Assembly (NCBI RefSeq): GCF_014202035.1
Contig: NZ_JACHFR010000002.1
Location: 975,331-1,039,330, forward strand
Reading direction: 5' to 3'
DNA length: 64,000 bases
Origin: Treponema rectale
GTDB lineage: Bacteria; Spirochaetota; Spirochaetia; Treponematales; Treponemataceae
Position numbers and translations under genes: made by a program. Each line of letters starts with the position of its first letter. Position 1 is the first letter of the stretch. Below, in pieces: positions 1 to 8,678 of the stretch. The notes beneath the pieces were generated by a model. It was not told where the DNA came from, ran no database searches, and was given only the letters and a program-made list of their open reading frames with translations.

Positions 1-1026
1 TTCTTTTGCAGAAGCATCATCCGTTATCTTTTCTGAATCAACCCAGTCTATTTCTACTTCGCTTTCGTTGGCAATTCCTGCATGAATAAGGCTTTCAACT
101 ACGCTGAGGTAAGCATCGTGAAGCTCGACATATTTCCCGACAAGGGCAATTTTAACATGGTGCTTCGGATTTTCGAACACGTGAACCATTTCTGCCCATT
201 TTTCAAGGTGAGTTTCCCTTCCGGTGATGCCGAGAATCTTGCATACGGCATTTCCCAGGCCTTCTTTTTCCATGTTAAGGGGAACTTCGTAAATTGATTT
301 TGCATTCAGGTTCTGTATAACGCAGTCTGTATCAACATTGCAGAACAGGGCAAGCTTTTCTTTTGTTGCTTCCGGTATTTCTATTTCCGTACGGAGCATG
401 AGGATGTTCGGCTGAATACCCAGCTGCTGCAGTTCCTTTACGGAATGCTGTGTAGGCTTAGTCTTGATTTCATTGGCCTTTTTCATGAAAGGAACAAGGG
501 TAAGGTGAATGTAACAGCAGTTTTCTTCCCCAAGCTCATATTTAAGTTCGCGTATACATTCAATAAACGGAAGGCTTTCAATATCACCGGCAGTACCGCC
601 GATTTCCGTTATGATTACGTCTGCTCCCGTTTCCTGTGTAGAAAGAAGCATGCGTCTTTTTATTTCTTCAGTTACGTTTGGAATTACCTGTACAGTTCCT
701 CCGTGGTATTTTCCTTCACGTTCATTATTTAATACAGAAAGATAAACCCTTCCGGCTGTAGTATTTGAACTTTGAGAAAGGGTAGCATCTGTAAAACGCT
801 CGTAGTGTCCCAGATCAAGGTCCGTTTCTGCTCCGTCATCCGTTACAAAAACTTCTCCATGCTGAATAGGATTCATTGTTCCCGGGTCAATGTTAAGATA
901 AGGATCAAATTTCTGATTTACTACCTTTAATCCGCGGCTTTTAAGGATGAGTCCCAGACTGGCAGCGGCAATACCTTTTCCCAGCCCCGAAACAACACCG
1001 CCTGTAATGAAAATGTACTTGGTCAT
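1..1026 (-). CDS. pyrG: CTP synthase, 5' part (runs off the left edge)
   Basis: Makes CTP from UTP, ATP and glutamine, the last step of pyrimidine nucleotide synthesis, in the cytoplasm. The reverse strand reads [20 protein letters not shown] from an ATG at 1024-1026, the hallmark N-terminus of the synthetase domain with its P-loop-like glycine-rich segment. Near the left edge the reading continues as [19 protein letters not shown], the start of the glutaminase half. About 342 codons are visible of a usual 530-550, so the catalytic Cys-His-Glu of the amidotransferase domain lies outside the window. It follows the YihY-like gene on the same strand after a 56-base gap and may be co-transcribed with it. 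Identification is firm. Confidence 0.97.
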   Translation of the reverse strand, partial: MTKYIFITGGVVSGLGKGIAAASLGLILKSRGLKVVNQKFDPYLNIDPGTMNPIQHGEVFVTDDGAETDLDLGHYERFTDATLSQSSNTTAGRVYLSVLNNEREGKYHGGTVQVIPNVTEEIKRRMLLSTQETGADVIITEIGGTAGDIESLPFIECIRELKYELGEENCCYIHLTLVPFMKKANEIKTKPTQHSVKELQQLGIQPNILMLRTEIEIPEATKEKLALFCNVDTDCVIQNLNAKSIYEVPLNMEKEGLGNAVCKILGITGRETHLEKWAEMVHVFENPKHHVKIALVGKYVELHDAYLSVVESLIHAGIANESEVEIDWVDSEKITDDASAKE

Positions 1027-1082
1027 ATATACTCCGTTTTAGCCGTAGCTTTAGATTCACCAATAATATCCGTGCATTATAT

Positions 1083-2369
1083 TTATAAATTCCGGCTTAG
1101 TCCATAAAACTTTGAAAAGTAATTGCTGATTAATGAAAGAACTTTTCTGCTTACTTTAGGATTTCTCTCCAGAAGCGAAAAGAAGGTCTCTTCCGGAATG
1201 CGGATTACGTCAACATCTGTACAGGCTACTGCATCTTCCGTCCGTATTCCGTTCAGCATGCAGGCTTCCTCTCCAAAGAATTTGCCCCGTTCTATAAAGG
1301 AAATGTGGTTTTTTGTCTGAAGTTTGACTGTTCCCCGTACAAGGTAGTAGGCATCCGTGCTTTCTTCGTTCAGGGAATATATGTGTTCATTCTGTTTGTA
1401 GAAAATAAGGTTTTCGTTTTTTATCATCAGGTGATCCGGCCTGATAAAAAGGGCCCGTTTTATGGTTGCAAAGATTCCCGGTTCATTATGGTCCGGCAGA
1501 ATATAAAGTTCGCACAGCAGCAGTGTGTCAAAAAACTGGTATACGAACAGCCACTGGGCAAAGAAGAGGAAAATTACGAAAAACATGAATACACCAAGCA
1601 GAAGCACTATTGCGTTCCCCAGGACCCCGTAAATGATGTTATAGGCGTTAAAATTGATGAATTCCAGCATTATCCTTAAAACTACAGAGAAAATGAACGT
1701 ACTTGCAGCCGCCATTATCATTGTTATTAAAAACGAAGGTTTTGTACGGGAGCCTTCCCTGTAAGCCAGGACAGTCATAAAAAAAAGAATCAGGTAAGGC
1801 AGCCGGCCTAAAATAAGGTCTATGAGAAAACTTAAAAAGCGGCTGTGATTTTTAAGAAAGTTGTGTACGTCAGGAATGTCAGTTATAGTTTTTGCAGTAA
1901 TTACCAGGAATGTTATGCTTGCAAGAAGGACGACGATAAGGGCTTCTCCCGCAAGAATGAAAAACTGGTTTATGACAGGGCGTTTTTTCTGTTCCTGCCC
2001 GAAGATTTTTATAAGGCTTCCGATAATTGATGCAAAGAAGCGTCTTGCCATGAGTATGATTGCGATTACGATGGCAAATTCAAAAAAAGAAACGCTGTTT
2101 ACGTCCAGAAATTTGTCCATTGAAGCCTGAATGTTCTGTATGCTTTCAAAAAAAGGAATCCTGTTGAGAAAGGAAGTCAGCAGGGAAGGGGAAGCATGCA
2201 TGATCCGCACCAGGACAACTACTATCATAAGTGCCAGCGGTGCAAACGAAAGAAGAAAACCGAAGGCGCAGGCTGATGCGTAAGAAAAAAGGTCATTACT
2301 GAGAAAGAATCCAAACGTCAGATATAAGGATTGAAGAAAAGTTGTTAGTGTAAACTTCCGCCTTGTCAT
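1083..2369 (-). CDS. YihY/BrkB-like membrane protein with C-terminal cyclic nucleotide-binding domain
   Basis: A 428-residue inner-membrane protein. Residues about 20-285 hold roughly six hydrophobic segments in the pattern of the YihY/BrkB family (formerly called 'ribonuclease BN'), whose biochemical role is unsettled. Residues about 310-425 form a cNMP-binding fold: YYLVRGTVKLQ, then a loop with FFGEEACMLNG, then an alpha-helical tail. The loop has the usual GE pair of the phosphate-binding cassette, but the conserved Arg two positions before the usual small residue is not obvious, so ligand binding is uncertain. The fusion suggests a transporter or channel-like protein gated by a nucleotide or by the domain itself. 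It lies 40 bases after the PilZ gene. The ribosome site is weak; the ATG at 2369 is chosen because it precedes the first conserved hydrophobic segment. Confidence 0.8.
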   Translation of the reverse strand: MTRRKFTLTTFLQSLYLTFGFFLSNDLFSYASACAFGFLLSFAPLALMIVVVLVRIMHASPSLLTSFLNRIPFFESIQNIQASMDKFLDVNSVSFFEFAIVIAIILMARRFFASIIGSLIKIFGQEQKKRPVINQFFILAGEALIVVLLASITFLVITAKTITDIPDVHNFLKNHSRFLSFLIDLILGRLPYLILFFMTVLAYREGSRTKPSFLITMIMAAASTFIFSVVLRIMLEFINFNAYNIIYGVLGNAIVLLLGVFMFFVIFLFFAQWLFVYQFFDTLLLCELYILPDHNEPGIFATIKRALFIRPDHLMIKNENLIFYKQNEHIYSLNEESTDAYYLVRGTVKLQTKNHISFIERGKFFGEEACMLNGIRTEDAVACTDVDVIRIPEETFFSLLERNPKVSRKVLSLISNYFSKFYGLSRNL

Positions 2370-2409
2370 AAAAACTCTTTTATCATGCTGCCTTTTATCA
2401 GGAATTCAG

Positions 2410-3288
2410 TCATGATGACTTTTTACGTCCGGAAACAAGCTTGTAATATGGAATTCCATTGTAGTCAGTAGTGTCTTCAGCCTTGTTGTTTATTGATACC
2501 ATCATCTGTTTTTGAATGGTTTCAGAAACATAGGCCCTGATTGCTGTCTTTACCTGAGCCGGAGTGTTGGGATGCAGCAGGAGGATCCAGTTGATTCCGT
2601 CTACGTCAGGTTTAATGGCAAAGACTATGGCGTCTACTACGTACTGTTTAGGACCGATTCTAAGCGTCAGGTCTCTGAGGACCGTGTTTTTCTGTGCCAG
2701 GTTAATCATTTGTGCCGGAACTTTAACGCACATTCCTACGGAGCTTATGTCCAGCAGTTTCATCTGGAAAAGCTTGTCATCGGAAGTCCAGAACATCTGT
2801 GCATCCCGCTCGTTAGTGATTTTTGCCCGGACATACTGCCTCATGCCTTTTGCATTGCATTCTACGAGTATGTTTTCTATTTCTGTAGTGATTGCGTCCG
2901 TACTTTCATCAACGGTAATGATTCCGCCGGGAATATTTGCTTCTGACAGGAAGATGGAACGGTCTTCCCGACGGATTCTTTCTGAAATGATACCGACAAA
3001 GACGGACCTGAGGGTCATTTCTTTTTCAAAGGACTTAATGAAGTTGAACCATGCGTCAATTGAAAGCTGTGCATCTACATTTATAAAGCAGACAGAACTT
3101 TCATGCAGCCTCAGGACGTTTTTTGCATCCTTATAGCTGTCTATGATGTATATTTCAAATTCTTTGTCCTGCAGTCTCGGAATGACGTCCTGCCTTATTG
3201 AATATGCAGGGTTGATAAAAAAGACTTTCTTCCCAAAGATCTGTGCTCTGGCAAGGTTATTTTCGTTGTTTTTTTCATCTTCAGTCAT
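2410..3288 (-). CDS. PilZ-domain protein, probable c-di-GMP effector
   Basis: 292 residues. The first about 130 look like a degenerate receiver-type alpha/beta fold (KVFFINPAYSIRQDVIPRLQ and SSVCFINVDAQ), without a clear phospho-acceptor aspartate context. Residues about 150-260 carry the two PilZ signatures: RQYVRAK (the RxxxR motif) and, about 30 residues on, LDISSVGMCV (the D/NxSxxG motif). In the PilZ family these bind cyclic di-GMP, so the protein is probably a cytoplasmic c-di-GMP reader, perhaps acting on motility. The start has a strong ribosome site (AAGGAG about 7 bases upstream). It sits between asnS (49-base gap) and the YihY-like gene. The second-messenger domains in these two neighbours may be linked, but that is inference. 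Confidence 0.82.
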   Translation of the reverse strand: MTEDEKNNENNLARAQIFGKKVFFINPAYSIRQDVIPRLQDKEFEIYIIDSYKDAKNVLRLHESSVCFINVDAQLSIDAWFNFIKSFEKEMTLRSVFVGIISERIRREDRSIFLSEANIPGGIITVDESTDAITTEIENILVECNAKGMRQYVRAKITNERDAQMFWTSDDKLFQMKLLDISSVGMCVKVPAQMINLAQKNTVLRDLTLRIGPKQYVVDAIVFAIKPDVDGINWILLLHPNTPAQVKTAIRAYVSETIQKQMMVSINNKAEDTTDYNGIPYYKLVSGRKKSS

Positions 3289-3337
3289 TCCGTCTCCTTG
3301 TATCTGCCTGAATCTGTAATCCGGCAGATTAACTGCT

Positions 3338-4804
3338 TTAGAAATCTGCGAGTTTCGGTGCTCTTGGATAAGGAATTACGTCGCGTATGTTTTCCATTCC
3401 GGTAACATAGCGGATAAGCCTTTCAAATCCTAGTCCGAATCCTGAATGGGGAACTGTACCGAACTTACGGAGATCAAGGTACCAGTCGTAGATGGATTCA
3501 TCCATGTTGCGGTCTTTGATTGCAGCAAGAAGCTTGTCGTAGTTTTCTTCGCGTTCTGAGCCGCCGATAAGTTCTCCGATTCCAGGAACAAGAACATCAA
3601 CTGCTTTTACAGTCTTACCGTCTTCATTCTGCTTCATGTAGAATGATTTGATTTCTTTAGGATAATTATAAACCATAACTGGCTTTTTGAAAATTTTTTC
3701 TGTAAGGTAGCGCTCATGTTCTGTGGCAATGTCGCAGCCCCAGTAAGGCTTGAACTCGAATTTTGCTTCAGAAGCGTGCTTTTCCAGTTCTGCAATTGCA
3801 TCTGTATATGAAATGCGTACAAAATCTGCGTTTGCAACTGCTTCAAGGCTCTTGATGAGTCCCGGCTGAATGCGCTTGTCGAAGAATTCAAGGTCTGCAC
3901 GGCACTTTGTAAGGGCCCAGTTAAGAAGGTATTTTACGAATTCTTCCTGAATGTCCATGTCATCATTAAGGTCGAAGAAAGCCATTTCCGGTTCAATCAT
4001 CCAGAATTCTGACAGGTGGCGGGGGGTATTTGAGTTTTCTGCACGGAAGGTCGGGCCGAATGTGTATACACGGCTCAGGGAAGTAGCCATTGTTTCTGCT
4101 TCCAGCTGGCCTGATACTGTAAGGCTTGCCTTTTTTCCGAAGAAATCTTTGGAATAGTCTACGATTTTGTGTGCATCTTCAATTTTCATTCCGCCTGCAC
4201 CGGCTTTTACACCCAGTTCCGCAATTTTTTCAAGGGAAAGGGTTGTAACCTGGAACATTTCTCCTGCGCCTTCACAGTCTGAACAGGTGATTTCCGGGGC
4301 ATTGATGTACTGGAAGCCTCTTTCCTGGAAGAAGGAATGAACTGCAAAAGCCATCTGGCTCCTTACGCGGAAAACTGCACCGAAGGTATTGGTGCGTGCG
4401 CGCAGGTGTGCATTGTCCCTGAGGTATTCCATGGACATTTTGTTTTTCTGAAGAGGATATTCTTCCGGAGGACAGGTTCCCAGGCATTCAAGGTGCTGGA
4501 GTGTAATTTCTACAGCCTGACCGCTTGCCGGACTGGGAATGATGATTCCGTCTGCTTTTACCGATGCTCCGGTAGAGAGTTTCTTGAGGTTGTCTTCAAT
4601 ATTCTGAACGTCTGCATTTGCATCTGGAGAAGATCTGTCAAAGGTGAGCTGAATGTTTGCAAAGCAGCTACCGTCGTTCACCTGAACGAATACGAGGTTT
4701 TTTGAGTCTCTTACTGAACGGATCCATCCGTATACGCTGACTGAACGTCCGTCGGGATTAGATGTAAGTAATTCTTTTATTAAAACAGGTTTCATTATAT
4801 CCAT
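3338..4804 (-). CDS. asnS: asparaginyl-tRNA synthetase
   Basis: Class II aminoacyl-tRNA synthetase that charges tRNA-Asn. 488 residues, close to the family's usual 430-470. An N-terminal OB-fold anticodon-binding domain (VSVYGWIRSVRDSKNLVFVQVNDGS) is followed by the class II catalytic core. Typical AsnRS stretches are WGCDIATEHERYLTEK, YPKEIKSFYMKQNEDG and GSEREENYDKL. Motif 3 is the glycine-rich GFGLGFERLIRYVTG near the C-terminus. The GSEREE and FYMK context separates it from AspRS. Two in-frame ATGs lie nine bases apart; the first has AAGAAG eight bases upstream and is used here. It appears to lead a minus-strand run through the PilZ, YihY-like and pyrG genes. Confidence 0.95.
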   Translation of the reverse strand: MDIMKPVLIKELLTSNPDGRSVSVYGWIRSVRDSKNLVFVQVNDGSCFANIQLTFDRSSPDANADVQNIEDNLKKLSTGASVKADGIIIPSPASGQAVEITLQHLECLGTCPPEEYPLQKNKMSMEYLRDNAHLRARTNTFGAVFRVRSQMAFAVHSFFQERGFQYINAPEITCSDCEGAGEMFQVTTLSLEKIAELGVKAGAGGMKIEDAHKIVDYSKDFFGKKASLTVSGQLEAETMATSLSRVYTFGPTFRAENSNTPRHLSEFWMIEPEMAFFDLNDDMDIQEEFVKYLLNWALTKCRADLEFFDKRIQPGLIKSLEAVANADFVRISYTDAIAELEKHASEAKFEFKPYWGCDIATEHERYLTEKIFKKPVMVYNYPKEIKSFYMKQNEDGKTVKAVDVLVPGIGELIGGSEREENYDKLLAAIKDRNMDESIYDWYLDLRKFGTVPHSGFGLGFERLIRYVTGMENIRDVIPYPRAPKLADF

Positions 4805-5149
4805 TCTATATTCTTCTTATTTAGCAGTCAAGTTTGTGCAGTTTACGCCTGACAATTGTATCGTACAGCGAGATGTTACTGTGTAAAGAAGTAGTTAAGT
4901 AAAAATAGTTAAAAATATTGCACTTTTTCTAAAAAATAGAGAATTTTTTTAGAAAAAATCTGTATGAAATTTTATACACTGTATACAAATTTATAACTAT
5001 TGTTATAAAAATTTGCACACTTACCGTAAATTTACCTGAAATTTACTTTGAAGACTTAAAAAAAATCTGAAAAAAATAATTCGTTATATTATATAGAGTT
5101 AAGATAAACTTTTGAAAATTATATGTATGAATTCAGTAAAATTTTTTAG
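4805..5149. promoter_or_regulatory. A/T-rich region upstream of the sigma factor gene, with inverted repeats
   Basis: No gene is seen here. The stretch is strongly A/T-rich and holds several dyads. TTTTTCTAAAAAA pairs with TTTTTTAGAAAAA around 4925-4960, TATAACtattGTTATA lies near 4994, and TATACactGTATAC near 4975. They sit 150-230 bases upstream of a sigma-54-type promoter, a usual distance for enhancer sites of a sigma-54 activator. The region also contains the asnS promoter on the other strand. Which dyads bind protein cannot be told from the sequence. Confidence 0.45.
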
Positions 5150-5166
5150 TTGGCACGGATGTTGCT
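5150..5166 (+). promoter_or_regulatory. sigma-54 (-24/-12) promoter of the sigma factor gene
   Basis: The sequence TTGGCACGGATGTTGCT matches the RpoN consensus TTGGCAC-N5-TTGCT at every conserved position, with the correct GG-to-GC spacing of ten bases. Transcription would begin near 5177-5178, leaving a leader of about 40 bases before the ATG at 5218, with AGGAG in between. Promoters of this class need an AAA+ activator bound upstream. Confidence 0.8.
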
Positions 5167-5217
5167 ATATTTATTAGTGACAGAAAATGAAACTTATCAA
5201 AAGGAGATCTTGGAACC

Positions 5218-6027
5218 ATGAAAAATGAGATAGATTCTGCTTACCTCAGGCAGATACAGCAGTTCCCGCTGCTTACAGTTGAACAGGAAGTTGATTTGTC
5301 TAAAAAAATTCAGAAGGGGGATAAAAAAGCACTTTCTTCCCTCGTGAATTCAAATCTTCGTCTTGTTGTAAGCGTTGCCCTTAAATTCAGCAGGACTCCT
5401 GCTGACGTTATGGATTTGATACAGGAAGGAAATATGGGACTTATGGTTGCAGCCGGAAAGTACCATTTTTCTTTTAATACAAGGTTTTCTACGTATGCAT
5501 ATGCATGGATTGCCCAGTATATGCTGCGCTTTGTAAAATCTCGCACCCAGTTCATTTCATTGCCGGCCAGAAAGGAAGAACTTCTTCGCCGCGTAAGAGA
5601 CGCACAGGCCTATTTGTATGAACTTACGGGAAACGAGCCTTCTGAAGAGGATGTTGCCGTTTATCTTGGCATGAATATTGATGAACTTAAAGCCATATTC
5701 AGCTATGCATATACGGTAGCTTCGCTGGACTGTGAAACTGGTGACGATGATTCTTCTACCCTTGTGTCGGTGATTCCGGATACTTCCTGTACTCCCGAAG
5801 AGAAACTTATGCTGGAGGAAGAAAAACGTCACCTGTATTCGCTTATGGATGCACTTCCGGTAAATGAACAGAAGGTACTTAAGTATCGTTATAACTTTGC
5901 CAACGATCTGCATTCAAAAACACTGCGCGAGATTGGAAAGATCATGGGTGTTACTCCTGAAGCTGTACGTCAGACTGAAATCCGTGCGGTAAAACATTTG
6001 AAACATGCAGTGAATGCTGCTGTTTAA
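5218..6027 (+). CDS. alternative sigma-70-family RNA polymerase sigma factor (RpoS/RpoH-like)
   Basis: 269 residues. Region 2 spans about 45-115 (VNSNLRLVVSVALKFSRTPA, then DLIQEGNMGLMVAAGKY with the core-binding DLIQEG, then FSTYAYAWIAQYM for -10 recognition and melting). Region 3 is about 120-185. Region 4 is about 205-265 and ends in a helix-turn-helix (LREIGKIMGVTPEAVRQTEIRAVKHLK). There is no region 1.1, and the length suits a group 2/3 alternative factor rather than the housekeeping one. A strong ribosome site (AAAAGGAG) precedes the ATG. The gene is driven by a sigma-54-type promoter, which suggests a two-step sigma cascade. Whether it is closer to RpoS or RpoH cannot be settled here. 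A bidirectional terminator follows. Confidence 0.88.
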   Translation: MKNEIDSAYLRQIQQFPLLTVEQEVDLSKKIQKGDKKALSSLVNSNLRLVVSVALKFSRTPADVMDLIQEGNMGLMVAAGKYHFSFNTRFSTYAYAWIAQYMLRFVKSRTQFISLPARKEELLRRVRDAQAYLYELTGNEPSEEDVAVYLGMNIDELKAIFSYAYTVASLDCETGDDDSSTLVSVIPDTSCTPEEKLMLEEEKRHLYSLMDALPVNEQKVLKYRYNFANDLHSKTLREIGKIMGVTPEAVRQTEIRAVKHLKHAVNAAV

Positions 6028-6167
6028 GGTTTCCGGATGCGCATACATGTCCGGTAATCAATATAAGCGTGAATACTGAGTTCGAAAGACAGTTTTTACG
6101 CAGATGATGAGCAGGATGTTTTGTCAGAACATACTTGGACTCATTCATTTTCCTCCCTTTTTTTGTG

Positions 6168-6208
6168 TGGCCGTCCGTGTAAGTTTTGCACGGGCGGTAT
6201 TTTTTTTA
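6168..6208 (+). terminator. intrinsic terminator after the sigma factor gene
   Basis: GCCGTCCGTG pairs with CACGGGCGGT (one G-T pair) around an eight-base loop, followed by a run of eight T. The other strand has seven T after the hairpin with a short gap, so it may work both ways. The rest of 6028-6250 shows no convincing gene. Confidence 0.75.
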
Positions 6209-6250
6209 TCCGGTGGAAATTTTATGCAAATTCCGTCACAATAGGGAAGT

Positions 6251-7396
6251 ATGTCAGCCAGTAAGAAAAAGCCTGTAAGACGCCGTTCTCCTGCAAGAAA
6301 AACTGCGGGCAGAAAGAAGCCTAAGGTTCAGCTAAAAAATTCCAGTGTAATTGCATTATGTTCCGTACTTGCTTTTTTATGCGGACTTCTCCTTTTTATG
6401 AATTTCATGTTTGCAGGAAGGGGAAGTGATTCTGAAAAAAGACATGCTCCTGCTGTTGAGGCAGTTTCTGCAAAACCTTCAGTCTCAAAGCCGGCGGAAC
6501 CGGATTCAGAAAAGGTAAAGCCTTCAGAAAAAAAAGTTTCACAACTTGAAGCTCCTGCTGTGAATTCAGATTCCGGAAATCAGGATAAAAAGAATCTTCC
6601 TTCAGAAAAAAAAGAAAGCAGTAATGTTTCAATAAAGCCTCAGGAAAGAATTGCCTCTGCAGATAACAGAAATCCGGTTGTTCAGCTTCCGGAAAAGTTT
6701 AACATTCCGAAGGCTTCTGCAAATGCAACTCTCGTTTTTATCATTGATGATGCGGGATTAAGCGTGGAAAAAACAAAAAAGTATACTTCCCTGCCGTTTC
6801 CGGTAACGATTGCTGTTCTTCCGAAACTTTCTCATTCGAAGGATTGTGCTTATTTAGTCCGTTCTTCCGGAAAGGAACTTATACTTCATCAGCCGATGCA
6901 GTCCCTGAATGTAAACCTTAATCCAGGCCCCGGAGCCATTACCGCTGACATGGGTACTTATGACATTGCCCGTACCGTAAAGGAAAACCTTGATGAAATA
7001 GGTCCAGGTGTAAAGGGAATGAATAACCATGAAGGCTCCCTTATTACTTCTGACCAGATAAAAATAGGAGCCGTTCTTGAAGTCTGTTCCGAAAGGGGAA
7101 TCTATTTTTTAGACAGCCGTACTACAGCGGATACTAAAGCTCCTCAGGCTGCTCTGGAAAGGGATATGGCAATCTTTGAAAAAAATGCTCCTTATATCGA
7201 CAATGTTCTTACAAGGGAAGCCATGCTTAAAGAAATTTATGGCTGTCTTGAGGTTGCCAATAAAAAAGGAACGGCTATAATGATAGGTCATGTGGATAAG
7301 TCTGCAAACATTCTTCCGGCCCTGCTTACGGAAATGTATCCGTATCTGGTTGAAAAGGGCTACAGGTTTGCCACACCTTCAATGTTGAAAAAATAA
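6251..7396 (+). CDS. divergent polysaccharide deacetylase family protein (YibQ-like)
   Basis: 381 residues. A very basic N-terminus (KKKPVRRRSPARKTAGRKK) is followed by one membrane segment at about 34-56, then a Ser/Lys/Pro/Glu-rich linker to about 150 that would span the periplasm or wall. The catalytic-type domain covers about 160-380: LVFIIDDAGLS (the DD metal site of the deacetylase fold), PFPVTIAVLP, ELILHQPMQS, GMNNHEGS and IMIGHVDKS. This matches the YibQ/DUF610 family, an offshoot of the NodB polysaccharide deacetylases linked to cell envelope upkeep; its substrate is unproven. The signal anchor puts the domain outside the inner membrane. tsaD follows after 37 bases, so the two may share a transcript. 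Confidence 0.85.
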   Translation: MSASKKKPVRRRSPARKTAGRKKPKVQLKNSSVIALCSVLAFLCGLLLFMNFMFAGRGSDSEKRHAPAVEAVSAKPSVSKPAEPDSEKVKPSEKKVSQLEAPAVNSDSGNQDKKNLPSEKKESSNVSIKPQERIASADNRNPVVQLPEKFNIPKASANATLVFIIDDAGLSVEKTKKYTSLPFPVTIAVLPKLSHSKDCAYLVRSSGKELILHQPMQSLNVNLNPGPGAITADMGTYDIARTVKENLDEIGPGVKGMNNHEGSLITSDQIKIGAVLEVCSERGIYFLDSRTTADTKAPQAALERDMAIFEKNAPYIDNVLTREAMLKEIYGCLEVANKKGTAIMIGHVDKSANILPALLTEMYPYLVEKGYRFATPSMLKK

Positions 7397-7433
7397 GGAC
7401 TTGTGCAGTTTTACTGCATGGTCAGGAGATATT

Positions 7434-8471
7434 ATGTTAGTATTGGGAATAGAAAGCAGCTGTGACGAAACAGCCTGTGCAATCGTAGAAGACGGAAAAA
7501 AAATCATAAGCAATGTAGTTGCTACTCAGATTCCTTTTCATCAGATTTATAAGGGAGTAGTTCCGGAAATTGCAAGCCGTAAGCATGCTGAATGGATTCT
7601 TCCGGTAGTAAGGCAGGCTCTTAATGAAGCTTCCATGAAACTTGAAGACGTGGATGCAATTGCTGCAACTAACCGTCCGGGACTCATGGGTTCCCTTCTT
7701 GTAGGCCTTACTTTTGCAAAAACTCTTGCCTGGAGCGTAAACAAGCCTTTTTATGCTGTAAACCACATGCTGGGACATATGTATGCAGCTCATCTTGAAA
7801 ATGACATTCAGTATCCTTATCTGGGACTTCTGGTTTCCGGCGGACATTCAATCATAGCAAAGGTAAACGGTTTTGATGATCTTGAAATTTTAGGAACTAC
7901 TATTGATGACAGTGTAGGGGAAGCTTTTGATAAGGTCAGCAAGTATTATGATCTTGGTTATCCTGGAGGCGTCATTATTGATAAGCTTGCAAAAAACGGA
8001 GATCCGAAGGCTTTTACTTTTCCTGTTCCGAAAATGGACAAGGGAGACCACCGTTATGATGTTTCTTTCAGCGGATTAAAGACGGCCGTAATTCATCAGG
8101 CAGATTTTTTCTTGAATGAAGGATATGAAAAAACTGTAGAGAATATTGCAGCTTCCTTCCAGGAGACGGCATGTAAAACTTTGGTAAGCCGCCTTCTCCG
8201 TGCAGTAAAGGATACCGGACTTACCACAGTTGTGGCCGGCGGTGGAGTAGCAGCTAATTCCCGCCTCCGTGCCATGCTTGCAGAACATTCAGAACTTAAA
8301 TGTATTTTCCCTCCGTTAAAGCTTTGCGGAGATAATGGTGCGATGATTGCCGGAGTTGCCTACCATTTCTTAAAGCGGGGAGAAACTTCTCCTTTGAATA
8401 CGACAGCCTGTGCCCGCATTCCTCAGTTTAAAAGAGGTCTTGCAAATCTTGAAGCTTTTGGCAGAAGATGA
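7434..8471 (+). CDS. tsaD: tRNA N6-adenosine threonylcarbamoyltransferase
   Basis: Transfers the threonylcarbamoyl group to A37 of ANN-decoding tRNAs (t6A), acting with TsaB, TsaC and TsaE. The frame opens at a TTG at 7401, but the ATG at 7434 has AGGAGA seven bases upstream and begins MLVLGIESSCDETACAIVED, the conserved family start. This gives 345 residues, a usual length. Seen in order: the ASKHA phosphate-1 loop GIESSCDET, the metal-binding HMLGHMYAAH, LLVSGGHS, and AGGGVAANSRLRAML with CGDNGAMIAG near the C-terminus. It follows the YibQ-like gene. A complex set of hairpins lies just downstream. Confidence 0.96.
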   Translation: MLVLGIESSCDETACAIVEDGKKIISNVVATQIPFHQIYKGVVPEIASRKHAEWILPVVRQALNEASMKLEDVDAIAATNRPGLMGSLLVGLTFAKTLAWSVNKPFYAVNHMLGHMYAAHLENDIQYPYLGLLVSGGHSIIAKVNGFDDLEILGTTIDDSVGEAFDKVSKYYDLGYPGGVIIDKLAKNGDPKAFTFPVPKMDKGDHRYDVSFSGLKTAVIHQADFFLNEGYEKTVENIAASFQETACKTLVSRLLRAVKDTGLTTVVAGGGVAANSRLRAMLAEHSELKCIFPPLKLCGDNGAMIAGVAYHFLKRGETSPLNTTACARIPQFKRGLANLEAFGRR

Positions 8472-8479
8472 TTATGGGA

Positions 8480-8507
8480 ATCTCTAAAAATTGCAATTTT
8501 TAGAGAT
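8480..8507. repeat. perfect 28-base palindrome after tsaD
   Basis: ATCTCTAAAAAT then TGCA then ATTTTTAGAGAT reads identically on both strands. As RNA it would be a 12-bp stem with a four-base loop. It directly adjoins repeat R2 copy A. It lacks a T-run on either side, so it is not a classical terminator. Confidence 0.8.
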
Positions 8508-8612
8508 AACTCTGAAAGAGCGATGTTTTAAGTCGTGATATTACAACGACTTAAAACTCGTCGGTATTCTCTAGAAATACACATTAGTGGATTTCTAGAG
8601 AATACCCTTATA
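8508..8612. repeat. interspersed repeat R2, copy A (double hairpin)
   Basis: About 105 bases, matching 53180-53283 almost throughout. It contains two perfect hairpins: TTTTAAGTCGT/ACGACTTAAAA (8526-8556) and a 16-bp stem GGTATTCTCTAGAAAT/ATTTCTAGAGAATACC (8563-8606) with the loop ACACATTAGTGG. The other copy has GGCAT/ATGCC where this one has GGTAT/ATACC, so the pairing is kept. It looks like a REP- or MITE-type element; no open reading frame is present. Confidence 0.8.
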
Positions 8613-8678
8613 TTTTAATCAGGACAGCTGCATTATAAAGCCTGCTGCTGTTCCTGAGATTTTATGACGGGGGAAAAT

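Noticed and set aside
4805..5149. Riboswitch before the sigma factor gene
   Set aside because: The region lies upstream of the predicted sigma-54 start site, so it would not be transcribed, and it is too A/T-rich to match a known class.
5951..6148. 65-codon minus-strand frame with GGGAGG before its ATG, overlapping the sigma factor's 3' end
   Set aside because: The ribosome-like site is good, but the peptide has no recognisable pattern, overlaps a conserved gene by 77 bases and has no promoter; probably chance.
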